Source of the DNA: Omphiscola glabra
Lineage: Eukaryota; Mollusca; Gastropoda; Lymnaeidae
Assembly: GCA_964017045.1 (NCBI GenBank)
Contig: OZ024801.1
Coordinates: forward strand, 34,645,257 to 34,709,256
DNA length: 64,000 bases
Direction of reading: 5' to 3'
Below are positions 58,101 through 64,000 of this stretch, in pieces. The translations under genes were made by a program, and so were the position numbers. The notes under the pieces are model-generated. The model had not been told where the DNA came from, did no database searches, and saw only the letters and a program-made list of their open reading frames with translations. Numbering within the stretch: position 1 is the first letter of the stretch; each line of letters begins with the position of its first letter.

Positions 58101-58784
58101 AACTTAAAGCTTTTGATTTGCAAGTTTAAATTTAGCTCTTATAAAATTAATCTAATTTTTCTTTATTTGACATCAATCGAAAAGTTTTCTTTGATATTGT
58201 TTGAAATTAGGTTTTGGTTTTCCCGACTAATGTGATTATGATTAAATAAGATTAATTCTTATTATGAATAATAATAAGAATATCATAACTTTTACATTCG
58301 GATAAAACGCTTAAATAGTTTTTTAATTGTTATTTATATGTATTTTAAAATTATAATACTTAAACTGACACTAAAATAAAAGTAGATATATTTTATTTTT
58401 AGCCTATTTAAATTGATTGGATTTCTGTAAAATAATAGAAAATCACCATCGTTTTTAAGAATCTGAACGTATTTAAATTAGTTCATTTTTTAAGCGTTAT
58501 TTGGATACCCTAGCTCATTCTTTTATATTTAATTTATAAATAAAGACATTTTTATTTTGGCTTCAGGTGACTCCTTTGTAACAAGAGGAATCATTGTCAA
58601 AGGTTACAGAAGACACGCGAGGGGACGTTACGGCATAATCCAATATCGTTACACCAATTTTTTTGTGAGATTGCGAGAAGGAAGACCACCCAAAGACTAC
58701 TACTCTGCAGAAATGACTGGCAATGAGTTGATGGAAGACTATATCAAAAAGCAGCGTGCGAGGAGAATAGAATTTGGCTTATAA
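49102..58784 (+). CDS. MRPL22: Mitochondrial large ribosomal subunit protein uL22m (MRPL22), 7 exons
   Basis: Exons: 49102-49117, 55014-55065, 55209-55422, 56341-56406, 56605-56682, 56839-56908, 58567-58784. All borders are GT..AG, phases agree, and the protein is 237 residues (human about 206). Exon 1 codes only five residues and one base. The N-terminal 50 or so residues are basic and hydrophobic and fit a mitochondrial targeting peptide. The L22 body follows: VVYPPTSPGEPERPA (human IVYPPQLPGEPRRPA), ATKKMWYLACMIRGMSIDEA, KRKGAAHLKE, AVRDHNVEFKSNLWI, and YRRHARGRYGI. uL22m lines the peptide exit tunnel of the mitochondrial ribosome. Introns are long for so short a protein; intron 1 is 5.9 kb and holds a TIR element and a 29-bp array, and intron 6 holds a piece of the integrase transposon. 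Confidence 0.95.
49393..49692 (-). mobile_element. TIR element with TTAGGG-like interior, copy 2 (MRPL22 intron 1)
   Basis: This copy is the inverse of 47,729-47,991. Its left end GGCAAATTCGTATAGATTG, then TACCGCG, matches the reversed right end of copy 1. Next come TTACCATGGCCGTCATCTTG and CCCTAAATCTATCCCT repeats, then CAAATGACGTCACTG. The end at TATTGCC (49,692) is diverged. It is about 300 bp. Confidence 0.75.
54551..54927. repeat. 29-bp minisatellite, 13 nearly identical copies, MRPL22 intron 1
   Basis: The unit contains TCTACTACTAATAGTACAGA then TATTGGGAA. Only one substitution (CATATA for CAGATA, near 54,860) was seen among 13 units, so the array is young or actively homogenised. It ends 86 bp before exon 2 of MRPL22. 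Confidence 0.95.
55548..55716. mobile_element. hAT-like MITE, copy 2, MRPL22 intron 3
   Basis: Matches 44,787-44,948 in the same orientation: CCAGCACCCACTTTGCGG, CGAAGTAACGAAATATTC and TTTGAGTTGTGCAGGCCTG are shared in form. It is preceded at about 55,503-55,540 by a short piece of the TTCGGCCGAA-type repeat. Confidence 0.7.
56031..56178. repeat. 30-bp minisatellite, 5 copies, MRPL22 intron 3
   Basis: The unit contains GAGAGTAGTGTGTCACTGTT and CACCTATGGG. The 30-bp period gives a ten-residue periodic open frame, which has no support as an exon because it lies between the MRPL22 splice sites. Confidence 0.9.
57110..57780 (+). mobile_element. Integrase element fragment, copy B, MRPL22 intron 6
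   Basis: This is homologous, in opposite orientation, to 35,390-36,110. It ends in a plus-strand reading MRHILCCLGQK, the same stretch that precedes the zinc-binding domain in copy A (minus strand, near 35,420). The integrase core itself is absent. A C-run lies at about 57,666-57,680. Confidence 0.7.
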
Positions 58785-61160
58785 GAACTACTAGTTTAAA
58801 ATTATTGGTTTCTAGGTTTAAAATAAAACTGGTTTTATGCAGTCATTTTGAATATTGGGCTTGCTTTTTTTTTATCTATCTGCTACATTGTATTTAACAA
58901 TGATATAATGCGCATTTGTTAATGAGAATGAAAATGCATTATGCAGTTCATAAAAATATTTCAGGTTTGTGATAAAAAATTTTTTTTTACATGAAGAGTG
59001 TATGTGTACCGTAATCCATTTAGTGTAAAAATAGAATTTTAAAAAATGGATAGAAAAAAAATTATACTGGTATAAAAAATTAGCCCTGATGTTTCTGCTT
59101 ATGTAGTTTTCTTCTGCATTCATTCATATTATTAAAGCTTCTTAGGTAAATGTAGGCTAATAAATAATAAATCTCACAAGGTCTGAATTCTCGACAGCGC
59201 CCCCCCCCATATGAGGTCCAAAAACTTCCTCAGCACATCTCTTGATATGTATATGCCAAACACATTTGCATTCAAAGGCTTAATTATAAACAAAATATCT
59301 TATTACAATTTACAAACTTTCAAAGTTATTTTTATTTCAGTAATTTCAATACAAGGCATTTCATCACAGAAGAATCCATACTTTTTTTTTTACACTGCTC
59401 CATTTTTGTAAACCACAAAAAATCAGCACTTATGGACGATAGGCGATTTTAAGAAATATCTCAAACTGTTACCTACTGTATTGCTACTTTGTTAATCCCA
59501 TGGCATGGGCAGGCAGAAAGTGATCCTTTTATTTGCATAAGAATGTTTGAAATTAAACCCTTGAAAATTATAGTTTTCATTATGAGTAATGCCTTAAAAC
59601 TTGATTGTATAACAATAAAATCAATTTTTTAGAATAGAGCTGAGCTGAGAACCACCCCTGACAATACTGACATTAACTTATTATCAAGGGAAATAATTAA
59701 ATGGTACCGCTGTAACATGGGAAAAGTCCTAAACTAGATCTTACTTGAAAATCAAGAACTACTAACAGGATCCAGGCAGTAAAATATTTAAAATATCTAC
59801 TGGTTGTCCTAGTAATTATTTTTACAATATCATTGCTGTGATAAGTTGATAGTCATCAAAAACATTTCAGCACAGGCTGGCCACACTGATGCCCAAATAA
59901 GGAACTTATTTACATGTTGATAGATGGCAGTGTGAATAGGTTGGATATTCAACTTAATGTTTCTAAGTGATGAAATCCTCACTTCAAATAATGCATGTTT
60001 GGGAATTGAAAATATATTGTCAAGTTTAGTTCAACTTTCCACAAAAAATCTCTCAAGCAGTAAATATGATTTCTATGGACACAATTATGAAAAAAACAAT
60101 TAAAAAAAACGTTTTCTGCTTTTTGGAAAGAGACAAAAACATTTCTGTCCACAACTAAACCAAAATTAAGTTAGCAGCACAGGTAGAGATTTTATGTCAT
60201 ATTGTATAACAACTTGCACTTTCAGTATTTATTAAGTAAAACTAAAAGATATAATAAAAGACAGTAGTGATGAAAACCCTTAGCATCTCTTCACACACAT
60301 TAAAAGGATAGCCTCACTAGACTCAACATTTCATAAATGAAAACACCTTCATAAATATCATTACTTTTTTATTAGGATGATGAACCAAAGGATTAATTAC
60401 ATGTACAACCATCCAGACAAAGAAATAAATAACTGAAATTTTAATAATAAGGTTCAGGGATTGAACTCACTGGCCTCTGACAAACCCTCTTAGCCTTTGG
60501 GACCATACCATGCTATGTTAAATGTATAAGGATGCAGTTAGTTTTCTAGTCCTATCAATTTGGAAGATAATAGTTGTTTTTTTATGAGGCATGCATTCCA
60601 CAACCAACTGGTAAATTTATAGGATCTTCTAATGATCACTAAATTTTGCATTCCAAATATTTGATGGTAAGATTAAAATTGATTGAATAGTTAGCTCCCT
60701 TGGGCCATAGTGGTTGATGACCAAAAACAATGCACAACAATGGTGGTTGATGACTAGTAAAAAGTAACAACATCCATCCCTTTCTTGGCATTTGAAAATT
60801 CTCCCTGAACCTCTTCATGCCCACCTTATATTTTACATTAAATGGTAAACTTAATTTTAATCAGTCAACAGAAAGTACTCATTTCAAAAGTTGCCACAAA
60901 TCCTGTGACAAAAACCACGTGGTCTCAAATGCTGCTAGCACATAAAGTGAGGAATGAAAATAAAATGACTCAGTTACTGCCAGCCTCAACCACAAATGAA
61001 ATAAATTGTTCACTTGTTTCAAAGAGTTTGTTTTAGAAACAGTAAGAGAAACGGGCCAGTGTAATAAGTTGTACAGAGAAAACAGACAAACAAACAAGGC
61101 CAATGTAATATTAATAAGTTTTACAGAGCACAAATCCAAGTAACGAAACAAAAAAATTTT
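58785..61160. other. Intergenic region between MRPL22 and the 3' end of an unidentified gene
   Basis: AT-rich, with no gene recognised. Both flanking genes end here (convergent), so it includes two 3' untranslated regions. A C-run lies at about 59,201-59,210. Confidence 0.5.
58822..58827 (+). terminator. Candidate polyadenylation signal of MRPL22
   Basis: AATAAA 38 bases after the MRPL22 stop, consistent with a short 3' untranslated region. Confidence 0.55.
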
Positions 61161-64000
61161 TCAACATGAACATGAGCTGTCAGAGAAGTACTCGACAGCT
61201 GCAGCAGAGAAGTAGGACTCCGTCTCCAACTGCTGGTGGGTTGTGACGGCAAATAGAACAGCCCAGTCTTTGAGCTGTTTGAAGTAGGACAGCTTTTCCC
61301 CCTTTGTCAGGTGGGGTGAGTTCAAACAGGTGTCCAACAGTCGACGGATGCTGATGTTTGTGCCAGGGAAAGGAACCTGAAAAGAAAATTATATTTTTAG
61401 TTGCAAACACACTATAAGTTTAATTCCATATCCATCTAAATTATGATGGCAGGTACCGGTAATAAGATATATGTACATGGTTACTTTCTTATGGCTATGT
61501 TAAATTTAATTTTACTTGGACGACATGAAAACCAACAGTACCAGTTTCCATTATTCCATTTAGACTTATTATCAGACTTGCTATTCGATAGATACCGAAA
61601 CCAAAAGCTTAATGAGACTTTTGGCCAAAACCATTTGTGATACATACGGCTGGCCACAACATTTAAAGTGGCAGGTCGAGAGTTGCCCACCACTACATTT
61701 AAGTCTAGGAGCCCGATTGTATTTTCCTTTAACATATTGTGGTCTAAAACTCCCGCAAGCTGTATTCGGAGAACGGAAGAGAAGTGATGGAACAAAACTA
61801 GGGTATTAAAATTGTACAGCTGCTAAGTGACTTTTAAAAATATATTTCAAATGCCACTTACTAGATCTTATAGAATATGTTAAAACCTAATGCTGCGGCA
61901 CAGTTGAGAATTTAATAAAAATACATAGTCCTGAAAAAGGTGTCGATTTCATGCAAATGATACCATTAAAATCATCCATGCAATGTGCACCTCCGTCAAT
62001 GTAGCCAATATCTTTTAACAGGTCTCTTAAAATAGTAGTTCTGATGGGTCTAATAAGCCTAAGGTTCCCTAAATTTTATTTTAAGATAAAAAAAAAGGGA
62101 AATTTTACCATTCCATAAGATTTTTTTTCACAGCATTATTTACCTTTCAATATGATATTTGTGAGCATGACAATGATAAATCAAACTAAATGCCACAAAT
62201 GAATGAATTGAATAAACCTAGGGTTCTCAAATTTTAGTTTTGAAAAATTTAAAACAAATATAATAAAATAAATATTACCATTCCAGTAGATTTTTTTCCA
62301 CAAAAGATTTACCTTTGCCTAAGCCTAACTGAAATGTTATTTTTGGTAATATTGGACAAGAAGCTCATCATGCAGCTGTGAGCTGTGATCGCAGAGGATT
62401 ATTCATATATCAAATGATATTAAGACGTTGAGCAATAATGAATATTGGATTGCAAGCCGACAGACAGAGTGGCAGTCTGACTTCTGGTAGATGACCGAAA
62501 GCCTCAATCACTTTCAGCCAGATGGTCGAAAGTCTCAATCAATAAATTGAAAATTGACTTTTCTATGTTGGCCAAAACCGAAACTATGCCAAAAGTGATC
62601 AAATGGCAACTTTCGGCGCTGAAACCAAAATTTCAGTCGGTCTCTATATAACAACTAAAGATGAATGAAACAATAACTAATACAGTTTATATAAAGACTA
62701 ACTTTATTTGTAATGAAACAATAAATAATATATAAATGACTAACTTTAGAAGCATCGGGCACTCTCCTGAGTTCCTGCGTGACAAGGTCTTGTTCCTGCT
62801 TGAGCAGAGGCAGCGTCATGTACGGTTGGGTGTACTTGATATCCACAGGCAGGTCATCCCACTCCACTGGAATAGTTGAGCCATCCGGTGCTAATCTGGA
62901 GATGTTGAACACTGGTTTGGGGCTTGTTGGACTTTGATCTGTGGATCTACCTTTGCCATCCAGCCAGAGAACCTGACAGATAAGTATGTGAGAGTCAAGG
63001 GACAGAGCCTGAGAGTCAAGGGACAGAACCTGAGAGTCAAGGGACATAACCTGAGAGTCAAGGGACAGAACCTGAGAGTCAAGGGACAGAACCTGAGAGT
63101 CAAGGGACAGAACCTGAGAGTCAAGGGACATAACCTGAGAGACAAGGGACAGAACCTGAGAGTCAAGGGACAATGCCAGGAGCTAGGTAAAGATAAGAAA
63201 CAGCATAGAAATGAATAAAATATACCTTGCCTTTTAATTTTAAATAAAATATTATTTCAATTATGAACACTGAGTATTATTCTTTGAGAGTTGATAATCT
63301 CAAAATAATTTGCTCTTTTACTATTCAAAAAATATAATTAATATCTGGTTGTTAACTGTTTACAATTAAAAAAAAAAGTTAAGCGAAAATTGTATCATAA
63401 TTTAAAATACAAATCCGGTAGAAATTTTTTGAAAAAAATATCCATAAATTGTTGAACAAAACTTTGACTTCAGACAAGCGCTGTGCTGCAAAATGTTTTT
63501 GCTTCTCCATTACATGTGTGGCAGAACAGAAAATGTTTAGAACTAATCAATACGTTTTTAATAATGGCTGGAACACTTACTTTTCTTGATTTCTGGAATG
63601 CTATTGGATTACCATCAAAATTCCCCAGCAAGTCTTGCTCCACATGGAGAGACACAGCAGAATCCATCTTTGAAGAAGAAGGGTTTGTTGGGGACAATGA
63701 TGCAGTGCAGGTTTCTGACTTGCTCCTAAATGGTCCCCTACTAAGGGTGACGTCACCCTGCTTCATAGCAGGTGGTGGTGATAGAGACCTGGTGCGTTCA
63801 ATGCCAAGAGAGCCCAAAATGTCTTTCGAGGTTTCACCCAAAGCAGACGCTACAGTACCTTTTTTGGTGTCCGTTTCTGTTCTTATAACAACCTTTGAGG
63901 AATTGTTGGCATTGTTGAGCAATGGGGATGATAATGGCTGGGACGGTGATGATAATGGCTGGGATGGTGATGATAATGGCTGGGATGGTGATGGTAATGT
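61161..64000 (-). CDS. Unidentified gene, last three coding exons (5' part beyond the window)
   Basis: Exons on the minus strand: 64000 (window edge)-63581, 62972-62745, 61376-61161. All are joined in phase 0 by GT..AG borders and end at a TGA. The visible C-terminal part is about 283 residues. The first piece starts with a seven-residue repeat (Pro-Ser-Gln-Pro-Leu-Ser-Ser) and is Ser/Pro/Thr-rich with RTRSLSPPPAMK and FRSKSETCTASLSP, which could be phosphorylated. The second reads VLWLDGKGRSTDQ, then GSTIPVEWDDLPVDIKY. The third is more ordered and helical (RRLLDTCLNSPHLTKGEKLS, YFKQLKDWAVLFA, QQLETESYF). The smooth joining of three exons and the ordered C-terminus make this a real gene, but I do not recognise the family and propose no function. 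A 21-bp array lies immediately 5' of the second exon. Confidence 0.75.
61580..62645. mobile_element. Dispersed non-autonomous element, copy B, in the intron of the unidentified gene
   Basis: 62,095-62,645 matches 13,730-14,290 in the same orientation (GTGAGCATGACAATGATAAA, CATGCAGCTGTGAGC, GATCAAATGGCAACTTTCGG). A short CCGAAACC-rich piece at 61,590-61,630 resembles the left end of copy A. Between them (about 61,640-62,090) lies unrelated sequence, possibly a nested insertion, in place of the 37-bp array of copy A. Confidence 0.7.
62989..63172. repeat. 21-bp tandem array beside a splice acceptor
   Basis: About nine copies of GAGAGTCAAGGGACAGAACC plus T; variants are CATAACC and GACAAGG. On the gene's strand each unit reads as seven codons, Val-Leu-Ser-Leu-Asp-Ser-Gln, open throughout, and contains CTCTCAG followed by GTT. 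Confidence 0.93.
63927..64000. repeat. 21-bp coding repeat at the right edge
   Basis: At least three copies of GATGATAATGGCTGGGATGG plus T. In the minus-strand gene frame the repeat codes Pro-Ser-Gln-Pro-Leu-Ser-Ser, so it is a coding minisatellite. It continues past the window. Confidence 0.85.

Noticed and set aside
61180..61410. 76-codon minus-strand frame over the last exon of the unidentified gene
   Set aside because: It is a shifted frame of the exon 61376-61161. The chosen frame joins two upstream exons in phase and this one does not.

Overview
The window is animal nuclear DNA. It is AT-rich, its genes are split by AT-rich introns with GT..AG borders, and it carries many minisatellites and remnants of LINEs and DNA transposons. 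The gene set and the gastropod-like look of the repeats suggest a lophotrochozoan, probably a gastropod mollusc. That placement is inference, because no marker gene fixes the taxon. No bacterial operon, CRISPR array or phage is present.

Layout. Positions 1-16,100 hold no gene I can support. This stretch is an archipelago of unrelated tandem arrays with units of 37, 28-30, 9, 39, 10, 49, 25, 18, 37 and 24 bp, two of them over 2 kb long. From 18,646 onward the window is gene-bearing: TMEM203 (minus, 2 exons), PRMT9 (plus, 13 exons), a 35-bp minisatellite beside a decayed integrase transposon, TMEM184C (minus, 10 exons), MRPL22 (plus, 7 exons), and at the right edge the last three exons of an unidentified minus-strand gene. 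Exons were joined by hand from splice sites, reading-frame phase and similarity to vertebrate proteins as I remember them. All four named genes give uninterrupted, phase-consistent proteins of 133, 1142, 626 and 237 residues.

How the genes relate. They do not form one pathway. PRMT9 is an arginine methyltransferase whose known vertebrate substrate is a splicing factor. TMEM184C is a seven-helix membrane protein of the OST-alpha/TMEM184 family. MRPL22 is a mitochondrial large-subunit ribosomal protein. TMEM203 is a small four-helix endoplasmic reticulum/lysosome membrane protein. PRMT9 and TMEM184C are tail to tail, as I recall for human chromosome 4, which suggests old microsynteny. TMEM184C and MRPL22 are head to head, 758 bp apart, and may share a promoter.

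Most notable observations: a 32-bp tandem array that grew out of the integrase coding sequence; a 21-bp array next to a splice acceptor in which every unit offers an in-frame acceptor; a terminal-inverted-repeat element in two inverted copies on either side of the TMEM184C/MRPL22 promoter; a foldback element in a PRMT9 intron; a large disordered insertion in PRMT9; and long-period higher-order structure in two satellites. I found no convincing new biological system.
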